A stretch of DNA of 64,000 nt, taken from Centrapalus pauciflorus. Its lineage: Eukaryota > Streptophyta > Magnoliopsida > Asterales > Asteraceae. Positions 33,845 through 48,590 of the stretch are shown one piece after another. Below the pieces are notes generated by a model, which saw only the letters and a list, made by a program, of their open reading frames with translations, did not search any database and was not told where the DNA came from. The position numbers and the translations under genes are program-made. Within the stretch, counting starts at the first letter, position 1. Each line of letters opens with the position of its first letter. The stretch lies in the NCBI GenBank assembly GCA_020465985.1, contig JAANYP010002792.1, positions 12,501 through 76,500 of the forward strand, given 5' to 3'.

Positions 33845-34304
33845 TTTGGCTGCAAATGAGTCGAGTCAAGCTCGAGTTTGACATGGCTCGAGCTCGGCTT
33901 GATTTGTTTTGGGTACGCTCGAGTTCAGCTCATTAGCTTGACGAACTCTCGAGCTTGGCTCGAAAAGCTCGATTTCTTTAAATAATCTTTGTGTACATTG
34001 TTTTGTATAGCTCGAGCTCGAACTCCATAAAATCAAAGCTTGATACTTGAAAGCTCGAATTGTTTAAACAAAGCTCGACTCAATATGTACACATATAATG
34101 CTCGATACTCAAATTACTTGATAACATTCACATAAATATATACATATATAGAAGGCTCAAAAAGTTCGATAAAAACTCAAGCCGAGTCATTTAAAGCTCG
34201 GGCTCAAGATGGAGCTCGACAAAAGCTCAGGTCATTCAAGCCGAGCTCGAGCTCGAACTACTCGATAAAAACTTAACTCGTTTGCAGCCCTGTTTGTAGA
34301 GCCA
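33845..34304. mobile_element. hAT-like MITE rich in CTCGAG/GCTCGA
   Basis: Ends GGCTGCAAATGAG and CTCGTTTGCAGCCCTG are inverted. The interior has over twenty CTCGA words in both orientations. No target duplication could be fixed. Non-coding. Confidence 0.6.
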
Positions 34305-34305
34305 A

Positions 34306-36180
34306 CCCATACCCAAGGGCAGGTTGGGCCAAGCCCAGGGCATCAAAATTGCAAATAATCTAGTATATGATATTATAAAATATACCCAAGAATAGGTTTA
34401 GTTCGGTTACCCCCTTAGCCCATTACGCCCTTACCCGCTGATGCCTAAGGCGCTTCACTCTTCAGAAATATGGTGCGATGAGCGAGGAGCGTCTTCTCGG
34501 CGCTTGGATTTGGCGGATGTCTTGGAAACATCCATTACTGTTGTTGCTTCAAATCTTCAATCCCATCGTATACAATGCTTCATTTCATCCGTGCTCAGTA
34601 TACAATCGTCAATCGATCACTCTGTGTTATATGTGTGTTTGAGTTTTTCATTTGTGAGTGTTCTCGGTTCTCGTAATCTCGTATTTGTGTGTGTTCTCGA
34701 CGACTGAACTCAGAAGTAATCAAAATCAATGGGTCAAAGGGAGAAACTCAAAGATTCAAAGATATATATCATATTGAGCAATTAAGCATTCTGATTTTGA
34801 GCAATACAATTTACAATCTGTCAAACTTATTTAGTGAAATTGAGCATTCTGAATTTCTGATTTGGTGACTCAATTTGATATGATTGTAATCTATTTTAAT
34901 ATGACTGTAACTCAATTTGATATGATTGTAACTCAATTTACATTACAATTTGATATGAGTGTAACTCAATCCATTTGAGCATTCTATGAGATTGTAATTA
35001 GGGATGGCAACGGGGCGGGTTCGGGGCGGGGAATGTAAATATCGTCCCCGTTTAAAAAAACCGCGGGGACTAAACGGGGATCCCCATCGGGTACGCGGGG
35101 AAACCCACGGGGAATCGGGTAACCCATTTATAAATCAATTATATGAAATTTAATCACGTGGTTCATAATTTAAGCTTAAAACGTCCATGTATGTTATTAA
35201 TTCAATACTAATATTAAAATTAAATTAGTAATACCTATCAAATGATAACGAAAAAAACATTAATTCATTAAATTATATGTAAATAAATAAGTTTTTTGAA
35301 TTATACGTAATAATTTTTATGTATAATATATAAAATAGATAAACTTATTCATCTTTTATATATAATATATATACGATATAAATAACATGTTGCTATTAAA
35401 GGTAATCGAGGTATTCGGGGATTTAAACAGGTTATGTAATCGGGTATACGGGACGGGTATTAGCAATACCATACCCGCCCTGTCCCCCGTTTAACTTAAT
35501 CGGGTTCGGGGAAACCCGCCCCATTTAGATCGGTTTTCGGTTTTCCCGTCGGGTTCAGTTTTTTTTGCCATCCCTAATTGTAATGCTCAATTTGAGCATT
35601 CTGATTTAGTGAATCTTTAAGATTGTAATGCTCAATTTGATTAATTAGTATGGTATTGTCTGTCATTTTTAATGCTCAAATTACAATCTGTCATAGTTCC
35701 ATTACATTTTGATTTAGTGAATCTGTGAGATTGTAGTGCTCAAATTGAGCATTCTGACTAATTAGTATGATACTATCTGCCATTTTAATGCTCATTTTAC
35801 AATATGTCATAGTTCTCTTACATTCAGATTTAGTGAATCTGCGAGATTTGTAATGCTCAAAAGGCGGATACAAATTACAACCTGTTTAATAAGCATTATT
35901 TTGAGCAATTGAATCTGTCAATCTGTTATTCTAGTTTGATATGGTGACATGGTGTTTGTTAATTGTTATTGCACATTGTTGGCTTGTTACTTTTTGTTTG
36001 ACATTGGGGATCTGTTAAAGTGTCAATTTGTCAATCTGTTCTTGCTCACGGCTTATCGCTCCCTCTATTTTGATCAGGTTTATCCTTCTATGTTCGAGTG
36101 TTGTTTTATTTTATAAATCTTATTTTATTGACTTAGATTTACCATGTTTCCTCGAAAACAACCATCATGTACTCGTCATA
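34306..36180. repeat. Old hAT-like repeat (GGGCC family relative) with internal tandem repeats
   Basis: Starts AGAGCCAACCC, GGGCCAAGCCCAGGGC. Near 36040-36170, TTTTGATCAGGTTTATC...GTTCGAGTGTTGTTTTATTTTA parallels 54890-54970 in the element ending at 55072. Tandem ~130-bp units with GAGCATTCTGA and GTGAATCTGNGAGATTGTA occupy about 34760-34990 and 35577-35870. The 34441-34707 frame has no family signature. Confidence 0.45.
34999..35576. mobile_element. hAT MITE (578 bp) with perfect 8-bp duplication
   Basis: Inverted ends TAGGGATGGCAAC...TTGCCATCCCTA, flanked by ATTGTAAT at 34991-34998 and 35577-35584. Ends are GGGG/CCCG-rich and the middle AT-rich. No transposase. Confidence 0.9.
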
Positions 36181-36198
36181 TCTATCTGTATCTATCTA

Positions 36199-37097
36199 TC
36201 TATATATATAATAAAGAAGAACACAAAACGCCACGTGGCGTGACCACGTTGAACCTAAAAAGATAAATATAATGTATAATTTTTAAAATAAAATAAAAGA
36301 TAAATACAGTTTATTATTTCTTAAATCTATATACATTAATAAATAATTAATTTTATCCATTATTTTACATTATCTAATTATGTTATTTACCATCATTATC
36401 TATTTGACATTTGATAATTTTAGCTAATTTAAATCTAAACTTAAAAAAAGCCTTAAATTATATAATTATCTATAAACTTCAAATAAAATATTCAAAATAA
36501 ATAAGATTTTATTATAAATTGAAAAAATACAATATTATTAAATAACATCTAGAAAAGATAAATACACTTTATTATGTCTAATTAAAAAACCTATTATATA
36601 TTATAAATTTTTTAAAATATATTAAACATAAATAAAGATCATAAATAATATTAGGCATAAGTAAAACGTAAACATAATACAATATTAATAAAATTATATT
36701 TTATAGCATTTTATACATTGTATGAGATATATATAAACATTAACTTTTATGTAAAATTGAAACTTTAAATTATATCTAATAAATACATATAAATTTAAAA
36801 ATAAATTATATTTTAAAGATTGTTAAAAAGGTAACTACAATTAAATATTAATTATGACAAATATGAATTAACAATACTATTATTGTATCTTTCTAAAAAC
36901 ATTTAAGATTTATATGTTATAATTTTATGTTTACTTAAACTTTATATAACCAAACAATCTTATTAAAGATGACAAATTTATCCTTGCTTTTTAAGGTACA
37001 AGACAAACATGATAAAAATAATATTAAGAATAAAATAGTAATTTTAGTTAAAATTATTGTGTACGACAAAAGTATCTTGTGTACAAATCACCTCTCA
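36199..37097 (+). mobile_element. Helitron-like 5' end and AT-rich body
   Basis: A/TCTATATATATAATAAAG followed by an inverted CGCCACGTGGCG resembles a plant Helitron 5' end. I found no matching 3' hairpin and CTAG on this strand. The last ~140 bp (36960-37097) look like one arm of the MITE at 40642-40800 (TTGTGTACGACAAAAGT). No gene. Confidence 0.4.
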
Positions 37098-37149
37098 TAT
37101 TATATTAATCTAATATATACTCATTAAGAAAGATGCATATAATTTTAGA

Positions 37150-37440
37150 GAGAAACCGTTGGAGGGTGAGAACCCCGCATCGGGGGACAAATGGGCGGGA
37201 GGGGGAAAGCGGTGTTCCGGTCAGAGTTATCCCCGGGTCAAGCCGATGAGCCGAACAGGCAACAGCTCATGTATACCGCCTGCTTTTACGTGTTGTTACA
37301 AGGACTCAAGAAGCATGCGAAAAAAGAGGGAGGTAAAGGAAGGTAGGCATGCGTAATGAGCAGAAAAGAAGCGGAATTAATGGAACCTTACCTCATCAGA
37401 GTCCATCTGACATGATGCATTGATGGTGAGGTTCAACCAT
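37150..37440. other. Compositional island, possible organelle-derived insertion
   Basis: About 290 bp of balanced, complex sequence (near 50% GC, e.g. CCCCGCATCGGGGGACAAAT, TTATCCCCGGGTCAAGCC, GAAGCGGAATTAATGG) lies between AT-rich Helitron DNA. The texture resembles plant mitochondrial intergenic DNA. The 65-aa frame at 37159-37356 has no recognised motif. Confidence 0.4.
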
Positions 37441-37537
37441 CCATATCTAATCTAGGAAGGAAATTCATTGTCCCAAGACAGAACAATAATTTTATAAAGA
37501 TTTTGATAAATATTCTTTCAAAATTTTATAATATATA

Positions 37538-38749
37538 CTAGATTAATACTCATGTATTACATGGATTGATGTAAAAGATTTGTTATAAATTAAATATTAA
37601 TAAATAGGTGACATCCCTTAAAAACCTTCAAAAAAAATTTAAAATTAAGATACAATAAAAACTAATAAAAAAAATGGCATACATACAAAATCATTGAGAC
37701 AATGGTAAAAAATGATCACTCTAAGTCAATGTATAAGTTAAAGAATACGATTAAAATGTGATTCAAAATATTTGAATTATTGATTTAAATACAGTATTTT
37801 ATGGCTTTTACATATGCAATTCAATTCAATTATTATCTTACTATTATTGATTAAAAAAATATTAAACATTAATTCTGTTTTATCGGTTGTTGTGTTATCA
37901 TCAATGGTCTCATTGAAATCAACAAAATAATTTTTAAATGGTAATTATTTTATATTAATAATTTTTATGAAGTATGTTAATTTAAAATGTATAAATTTGT
38001 TAGAGACCTTAAAATAAACCATACATAAGTTTTTCTTATCGGAGATGTTTTAATTAATAATAAATATTATTGCCTTGGTGATTAAAACTTGATATAACAT
38101 TTTCAACGTCAACTTAATAAATGATTAATTAAGTAAGATTAGTCGAAATTAAGTTATTTTAAAAAATAAATTTTGCAACATTTATTTTTGAAGCTTTAGA
38201 AAATATTAATACAAAGTTTTATTTAAGAAAATACATTTGAAATTTGAATGATTATTTTTTAATGTGTCAAAATTTAATACTTAACATATAAAGATTTGAT
38301 AACAAAAAGTTTTTTAAATTTATTTTAAACTAAAGTATTTAATTATAATTTCATAAAATCATTCAAAAATTTAAAATTTTGATATTTTATTGATCTTTTA
38401 AAACTTTTTATTATAAAACTAAATTTTTTATTTTACCGATTTTTTAAATTATTTACTCTTTGGGACATTTAAACATGAAGTTTATTATTTTATTATTTTT
38501 CTAAAAAAATTTATTTTAGCTTGTTAATCTTGAAAACTTTTAATGAATATTAATTGTAGTTTGAATTATTTTAGGTAACAAAAATAATAAGTCTCAACAA
38601 TAAAGTTTAAATTAAATCAATTAAATGATAAGAATGTTACTTAAATTAATGTTAATTTTTATTTTTGGAAAAAGAGCGAGAAAATGAAAAAGTGAGGTAT
38701 TAGAAAGATGACATGTGGCAAGAACTGTTCTCAAATTATAATATATAGA
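37538..38749 (-). mobile_element. Helitron (1212 bp, non-autonomous)
   Basis: On the minus strand: 5' A/TCTATATATTATAATTTG at 38749, and a 3' end with CATGTAATACATG palindrome, spacer GTATTAAT and terminal CTAG/T at 37538. Insertion between A and T fits Helitron rules. No Rep/helicase frame is present. Confidence 0.75.
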
Positions 38750-38810
38750 TAATTAACTTAAGTTATTAATATCATATATATTCTTTTTAAGCATTATTAA
38801 TATCATGTGT

Positions 38811-39325
<515 letters not shown>

Positions 39326-39395
<70 letters not shown>
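39326..39395. repeat. (TA)n tract 2 of the mosaic
   Basis: 70 bp of TA between two inverted family-A copies. Confidence 0.95.
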
Positions 39396-40289
<894 letters not shown>

Positions 40290-40331
40290 TTCTCAAACAT
40301 TATTCAGTATTATATATACTCATATTTAATA

Positions 40332-40578
40332 CTTCATCCGTCCCAAATAATTGTTCACATTTGACATTTGAAGTATTTCTTTATCAACTTTGACATTAAA
40401 TATTTTTCTTTGTGTTATATAATATGTGATGCAAAGTATATGAAAGTATTTGGTTTTAAAGGAATTTTCATTGGGTATAAATTTTCATCAAGTATTATAT
40501 AACACAAACTAATATATTTGATGTCAAAGTTGAAAAAGAAAGACTTCAAAAGTCAAATGTGGACAATTATTTTGGGAG
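40332..40578. mobile_element. Stowaway-type (Tc1/mariner) MITE
   Basis: CTTCATCCGTCCCAAATAAT and ATTATTTTGGGAG ends inside TA duplications (40330-40331, 40579-40580) match the CTCCCTCCGTCCCA Stowaway terminus. 247 bp, pairing along most of its length. Confidence 0.85.
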
Positions 40579-40641
40579 TAATTTAATTATTTTTAAAACT
40601 CAAAAGATAAAATTCATCTAATTGTAAGTATATTAAAAAAG

Positions 40642-40800
40642 GGAGGTGCTTTGTACATAATACATTTTTGTCATGCACAATAATTTTAATTAAGATGAAT
40701 TATTTTATTTTATTATATTTGTCTTGTATCTCCTAAAGTGTAAATTTATCATTTTAGATAAAATTGTTGTGTATGACAAAAATATGTTGTGTACAAATTA
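40642..40800. mobile_element. Small inverted-repeat MITE
   Basis: Arms TTTGTACATAATACATTTTT and its near complement near 40755-40795 share TTTTTGTCATRCACAA. A truncated relative is at 36960-37097. No duplication assigned. Confidence 0.55.
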
Positions 40801-40959
40801 CTCACCGATTAAACAAATCCAATCAAAACGGAAGGTACGGGAATAATCATAAACTAGAAGCCAACTAACTCATGGATGGAGTTGAAACTGAAACAAAGCA
40901 GACGGAAACAAAGCTAATAGAAACAAATAACAAGCACTTAACTAACACTATGAGGACCC

Positions 40960-41370
40960 AAAATCCGATACCCCTATTTCCCAATATCTACTAGATTGCT
41001 TCTCTTCATTATCCGGAGAAGGGTTGAAATTTGAATTGCCAGAAACACATATTCATCCTGAACATCGCTTGTCGAATTAGGCAGGGGCAAAAAGGATTTT
41101 ATTTCTTCACTTCCATATTGGCCAAATGATTATGCATCCAACACCTTGAAAGACTTTATCAATCCAACCATTTTGGGAATCCACATGCCAATTGAAGATG
41201 ACATCTTGGATATGAAAGTGATTAGGCATTGCAAAATTCCACCAACTCCCAAGACTTTGTACCAAACGAGGAAAAGATCCCGCACGTTGTGGCGGGAATA
41301 AGAATGTAATCTGATGATTAATTAATATAATCGAAATACGAAAAACAACGTATTTACATATAAATGACAA
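40960..41370 (-). pseudogene. LINE ORF2 3' remnant (zf-RVT region)
   Basis: The minus-strand frame contains WWNFAMPNHFHIQDVI, NWHVDSQ, KVFQGVGCIIIWPIWK. The spacing W...P..F.I.D....W......K..F......W.IWK fits the C-terminal zinc-binding reverse-transcriptase segment of plant L1-type LINEs. Everything upstream is absent. A chance match cannot be excluded. Confidence 0.45.
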
Positions 41371-42384
41371 TTGAAGTCAATTATGGACACAAAGATAATG
41401 ACTTTGAAACAACTAATAACACGTTTACCAAAAGATCGAATTCATAAAATTTAGTAGCTTAGTAATAGAATTTGGTACAAGCATTCCTCAAACGAATGGT
41501 GTGTTATAAATATTTCAACTATTAAGATTAAGATCAAGTAGGAGACAATCCATGTTATATAGCTTCAAATCATTAAACAAATGGGTACAGAACATGATAT
41601 CTAACAAAATTAAACACGTCATGAAATTGCAAAATGCAATGTGCAGCATCAGTTTCTCATAGAAAAAGATTTTTGTTAAAAAAGTTACTATCAACTTGTC
41701 ATAATTTGATTGTAATCTAGACGAACCCGATCTTGATCCTTTAAATGCTTCTGTTCATAACCAATTAAATAAAATTAGTTGAAACTTGAACACACATAGA
41801 ATTGGAATAATAAAACATGAGTTTGGTGGTTTCTTCTTTGCCTTATTCATGACCTCAAGGTAGAACTGCTCGAACGCTTCATATATAGTAGCAGCAGCAA
41901 GGAAACCAAACCCTTTAACAATGACAGTGACTTCGAACGGCAACTCACCCTCATACCTAAACAACATTTGAAAACGAAAACCTGAAAGGAAATCGAACCC
42001 TTTTACAATGGTAGTGACTTCGAATGACAACTCACCCTCATATACCTAAACAACATCTGAAAAATAAAACCTTCAATGATGATTGAGCTACACCTAAAAC
42101 TTCCTATTTGAACCAGAAAACCTTTAACCTTTGAACCCATCGATCTAAACCTGAAACCTTCAACCATGAAACCGAAACCCTCGACATTCAAACACATCGT
42201 CTTGCTTGCAATTGGATTTCAATTTAGCACCACCGGTTGTCGAAGATGATGGTTGTCGAAGATGATGGTTAGGCCTCGATTTAAACTACAAACTATTAAT
42301 GCAAGGAGGAAAGGTGGCGGCAGTTGCAGTGAAAAATTGAGATGGGTGCTGCTATAAGAGAGCAATGATGTGCTATTAGGAGAG
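41371..42384. other. Unidentified interval with a ~65-bp imperfect direct repeat
   Basis: Minus-strand frames contain FEVTTIVKGFDF and FEVTVIVKGFGF (near 42000 and 41935), an imperfect tandem duplication, and EGFGF/VEGFRF-like echoes upstream (42100-42180). I do not recognise a protein. It may be a gene fragment carried by a transposon. Confidence 0.4.
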
Positions 42385-42952
42385 TAGGGGTGTGCAAAAA
42401 AACCAAAACCGAAAAAACTGAAAAACCGAAATCGAAAATCCAAACCGTTTGGTTTGGACGATGGATTTTCTAAAACCGAAAATCTTTGTTTGGTTTCGGT
42501 TTTGTCATACACAAAAACCAAAAAACTCCAAACCGAACCGAAAGTTATATAAATATTAAAACTTTGTTAATTTGAATGTTTTGTTACTTTATTGAGAAAT
42601 TTTTTAGTGATTCATTCTTTAGATTATTGGCTTTTATTTTATTTTTGTCTTTTAATGACCATTTTATATGTTTTGTGTTGTTTTTTTAAGCCTAGATTTT
42701 ATTTTTTATTGAATTTATGCAATAATTAAATTTATTATTGTTAAACTTACTAATATACAACAGGTTTATGAATGAAGGAAAAAATTTTGAAATATAAAAG
42801 ATTAAATTAAAAAAACGAAATCCAAACAGAAAAACCAAAGTCCAAACTGAAAATCTGAAAACCGAAAAAAACCAAATAGTTTGGTTTCTAAAATCCAAAA
42901 TCGAAAGTTTTGGTTTGGATTTTGGTTTTTAAGGAAAACCGATCCACACCTA
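42385..42952. mobile_element. hAT element (568 bp), AACCGAAA-rich
   Basis: Ends TAGGGGTGTGCAAAAA and GATCCACACCTA with flanks TAGGAGAG (42377-42384) and TAGAAGAG (42953-42960), an 8-bp duplication with one mismatch. Subterminal AAACCGAAAA repeats occur on both sides. Frames inside (Phe-rich) are repeat-derived. Confidence 0.85.
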
Positions 42953-42976
42953 TAGAAGAGAGGAAGCACAAGTCTA

Positions 42977-43475
42977 AAAAAACTAAAGGAAAAAGAGTTG
43001 TTCAAAAATCAAAAAAAAAAAAAAAAAGTGAACAATGCTTGCTTATAAACAGTTCCTTATGAACAGTCTAGTAAAAAAACTAAAGGAAAAAGAGCTGTTC
43101 AAAAATCAAAATACAAAAAAAAAAAAAAGTGAACAATGCTTGCTTATAAACTAGGGGTGAGCTCGGTACCGTACCGAACCGAACCGGTACCGATCCCGAA
43201 AATACCGAAACTGAATTATTAGTTTTGGAAGAACCGAATACCGAACCGTATAATTTTATATGGTGCCGGTTCGGTACCGAATACCGAATTTTAGCTAATT
43301 TAAGAACCGAATACCGAACCGAAAGTACCGAATACCGAATTTTAGCTAATTTAAAAACCGAATACCGAACCGAATATATTAATTCGGTATCGATCGGTAC
43401 CGGTACCGGTTCGGGTTCGGGAAATGGTATCCGTCGCTCACCCCTGTTATAAACAGTTCCTTATGAACAGTCTAG
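42977..43475. repeat. ~97-bp tandem duplication, second copy split by a hAT element
   Basis: Unit: AAACTAAAGGAAAAAGAG, TGTTCAAAAATCAAAA, poly-A, AGTGAACAATGCTTGC, TTATAAACAGTTCCTTATG. Copy 1 about 42977-43069, copy 2 about 43074-43151 continuing at 43447-43475. Confidence 0.85.
43152..43446. mobile_element. hAT MITE (295 bp), GGTACCG/ATACCGAA-rich
   Basis: TAGGGGTGAGC...GCTCACCCCTG inside a perfect 8-bp TTATAAAC duplication (43144-43151, 43447-43454). The interior has many ACCGAATACCGAA repeats, so the 75-aa frame over it is not a gene. Confidence 0.92.
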
Positions 43476-43789
43476 GAACAATATAATTCCCCTGGGAATT
43501 TTTATATATAGTAATGGGTTTGTACTTAATGTAATCGAAAAGAACATGCATGTTGCAGAGATTCAGGATGAGATCGAGTTACATATTACACATAAAAGAT
43601 CATCCATCTGAATGCCCCTTCGGATAATATTAATTTGGCGGGAAGACGATTCAAGAGAGCATATATACCATACAAATCTGTTCACGGGAATGCAAAAAAT
43701 TCAAATTCCATTATGGTAGCTCTCGACTTCCCTATGCAAATTACAAAACAAACCATCACCTATCCTACAAACACATACACACACATATA

Positions 43790-45220
43790 GGTTCAAGTGA
43801 GTACCACTTATTCAGGGCCGGTCCTGAGGTTTTTTATGCCCAGGGCGAAACAATAAGAAAAATGCCCATCTAAATTCTTAAAACAAAAACACACAAACTG
43901 ATGTTTGCTTGCAAGTTTAGCTAGGCAATTAACAATTTCCCTTGATGGTCCAGGAGTAAAGCAATGGAGCTAAAAGTTAGATTACCACACAAAAACAACC
44001 ATTGCATATTGATTGAAATTAGTTTAACCCATAAATAGTAATCAATTTAATCACAGTGTATATTATGCAAAGCTCAGATTCTATTTTATGAGCAGAACCT
44101 TCAACCATATTGCAGGTTAGCATTAACACTACAAAACAAAAGAGATCCTCAAAATCACATCTATTATATGCTTGATTACTCATGTCAATACAACAATCTA
44201 CACCCATATTTTTGCTTAAAAATGACAGCCAAAGGCAAGGTAAACAAATATCAAACCAGGAGCCAAAACAATAACTCAAAAAGTCAGACTAGACAGATAG
44301 ACTTTATTTCACAGAAATCAAAATTAGACTTGAGACCATGTTGAATAATAAGAAGCTCACAACTACGCAAGTGGGCAAGCATGAAGAAAAAGTTACCTTC
44401 CATTAAAGAAGATGATAGCACATTAGCACCTGCACCAGTGTTGAACGATAAAGACACAGCCTTTTAGCTTGCTACAGTGCTTGTGCTTCCAATCGATCGA
44501 TGAAGAAAGATTGTCCCAACAGGGTACGACCGTCGACCGGTGCTGGCTTGGTTTAAAAACAAGAAATCGATGAAGATAACTCGACTTGCTTTGATCCTTT
44601 GATTGTTTGAAAACTTGGTTTGATTCTTTCAGATTGAGCAAGACAGTTTCAAATGAGTAGAGCACCAAATCGATAAGATTATTCCAGATTTGAGATCGTC
44701 ATACTTCGAAAATTGAAACGTTTAATTGATTTGTTAGAGTTCCAATACTTACTTCGAAGATTGAAACAATCTGTCTTCATCGATTTGGTGGAGCCGATTG
44801 GAATCCCTAGCACAACACGTCCCTTCTGCTTCACGTATGTAATGGAGGCTCTCAGATGGGTATAACTAACGTGGACTAAAAATTAATGCCCCATCAACAT
44901 TTGTTGCCCTGGGCCGAGGCCCAAGTCGCCCCCCCTATTGGGCCGGCCCTGCACTTATTATGCAGCGCATCAGAACTTACCACTCTTAAAAATAATTTTT
45001 TTTCATAAACATGTTTTAATTAACATTATACGCATATAAAATATAAATTTCACGCATATTCACACATTTTAAGTGCATGAAATCATGCATCACATAAATG
45101 CACGTTCACACATACGCAATGGTGTACATTCACATCATTTTTTAGCAGTTAGGAGATTTGAATGTATGTGAAATTTATTTATTATCTTCATAATATTAAT
45201 TAAAACATGTTTATAAATAA
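43790..45220. repeat. Family-C element split by a hAT insertion
   Basis: Starts GGTTCAAGTGAGTACCAC beside a CA/TA run, resumes after the hAT element with ATGCAGCGCATCAGAACTT and CATAAACATGTTTTAATTAA, like 60604-61282. The far terminus is lost. Confidence 0.6.
43813..44951. mobile_element. hAT-type element (1139 bp), GGGCCGG ends
   Basis: CAGGGCCGGTCC...GGGCCGGCCCTG inside a perfect 8-bp CACTTATT duplication (43805-43812, 44952-44959). The 1.1-kb interior is more complex than in the other MITEs but its minus-strand frames (44019-44279, 44423-44668) match nothing I know. A relative lies at 53888-55072. Confidence 0.85.
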
Positions 45221-45895
45221 ATTACACATAAACACTGTCAACGAATTCCCCCATTGTTTGTGCCATGGACATCATTTGGATATGAGCAAATGTAACTTCA
45301 TTATTTATAGATGATTAATTGATATTAATCCACATTTATGATAAATAAAAAAGTAATTAATTGATAAGAGTTAATAACCTTAGGATAAGTGGATAGTCTC
45401 TCCTAATAACGTAAACTTATTTAATCTTAAAGCAACATCAAATCAATCTTAATTGTTTAACATTAAAGTTTACGTTTATAAGAAATGGAAGGTCTATTGT
45501 TATTAATGTAAATAAAGGTATTTAACATTAATACAAATTTTAGTTTAAACATTAAAACAAATTTTAGTTTAACATTTAAATAATCATTCACTTTACAATT
45601 TTAATATTTAGTTTAATCTTACGCTTCAATTTAACATTAAAGCAAAAGAATATGGATGGTGGATTACTATTAATGGTAAAATTATTTAATATTAATACAA
45701 TATTTAGTTTAGCCTTAATGTTATCCTTCAATTCTTATGTTTAGGAGAAGTGAAAGGCTTTAACATGAGCCAACTTTTACAGGCACATAAAAGACATATA
45801 GATATCTATACTACTATATGTATACGGTTTAATCACCAAATTAAATTAAAATAAATATAATAATATTGTATATATAATGATTTAATTTAAAAAAT
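45221..45895. other. Gene-free AT-rich interval with short repeats
   Basis: Repeated TTTAACATTAATACAAATTT-type words (about 45455-45710). No gene. Confidence 0.6.
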
Positions 45896-46290
45896 ATATC
45901 TAGAGATTTATATTATTTATGATATGAATTAATTTATATAAAAATAAAACTGATTACCAACAATTAATAAATCTAAAGGTTTATATTGTTTATGAAATGA
46001 ATGAAATTATGCAAAATAAAATTGATTACCAACATTTATTATTGATAAAAATATTATTGTTTATAAAATAATTTAACTTTAACAATATATCTAGAGGTTT
46101 ATAGTATTTATGAAATGAATTCATTTATACCAACATTTAAAATCTAGAGGTTTATATTATTTATGAAATGAATTAATTTATACAAAACAAAATTATTTAC
46201 TAATAATTAATAAATCTAGAGGTTTATATTATTTATGAAATAAATTAAATTATACAAAACAAAATTTATTACCAACATTTATTATGGTTA
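45896..46290. repeat. Minisatellite, ~70-90-bp units
   Basis: Five imperfect units built on ATCTAGAGGTTTATATTATT, TATGAAATGAATTAATTTAT and ATTACCAACAATTAAT. Unit lengths vary by small deletions. Confidence 0.8.
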
Positions 46291-46489
46291 AAACTCAACT
46301 TTTTATAATATACATAAGATATAGAAGATACGAACAATAAGATACCCGATGTACAATGTTATATTTAAAAATCAATTGTAAGTCATTTTGTAGGATCGTA
46401 ATCAGCATGAGCCATGATGAATCCTAAAACAGCTAGAAATGTTTGGGTAGAAACAACAATGATAAGATTTCAAGATTTACGATCATGTA

Positions 46490-46832
46490 ATTTGGACTCG
46501 ATGTTTACAAATTAAAAACCTTTTAGCGACTACAAATATCTGTCAGTAAAAGTTGAAAATCAGTCATTAAATCAAATTTGACTTTCTCCATGTGAAAAAG
46601 AAAAGAGTCACTAAAAGTAAGACAGATTTTTTCAGTCAATAAAAGTTCTTGAGATTTAGTGACTAATTATTTTAGTAGGTATAAGGTTCTTGAAAAATAA
46701 CGAGATCCCTTATTTGTTTCCCTGACATAACATTTACAGTCACTTAAAGATAGAATTTTCAGTCATAAAAACCCAAAGAAGCCTTTTTTGCTTACTTTAA
46801 ATTTCAATCACTAAAACCTCAATAATATATAC
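46490..46832. mobile_element. CACTA-type subterminal repeat region
   Basis: At least eight copies of (A)GTCACTAAAA-like words in both orientations, e.g. CCTTTTAGCGACTACAAA and GAGTCACTAAAAGTAAG. Such arrays mark the ends of CACTA/En-Spm elements. The terminal CACTA itself was not found here. Confidence 0.5.
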
Positions 46833-46835
46833 AAT

Positions 46836-47514
<679 letters not shown>

Positions 47515-47535
47515 ATATATATATATATATATATA

Positions 47536-48590
<1,055 letters not shown>

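Noticed and set aside
37159..37356. 65-aa frame in the compositional island
   Set aside because: No motif; the island looks like non-coding organelle-type DNA.
42692..43005. Phe-rich frames
   Set aside because: Translations of AACCGAAA repeats inside a hAT element.
45896..46290. Centromeric-type satellite
   Set aside because: Only five diverged units of uneven length.
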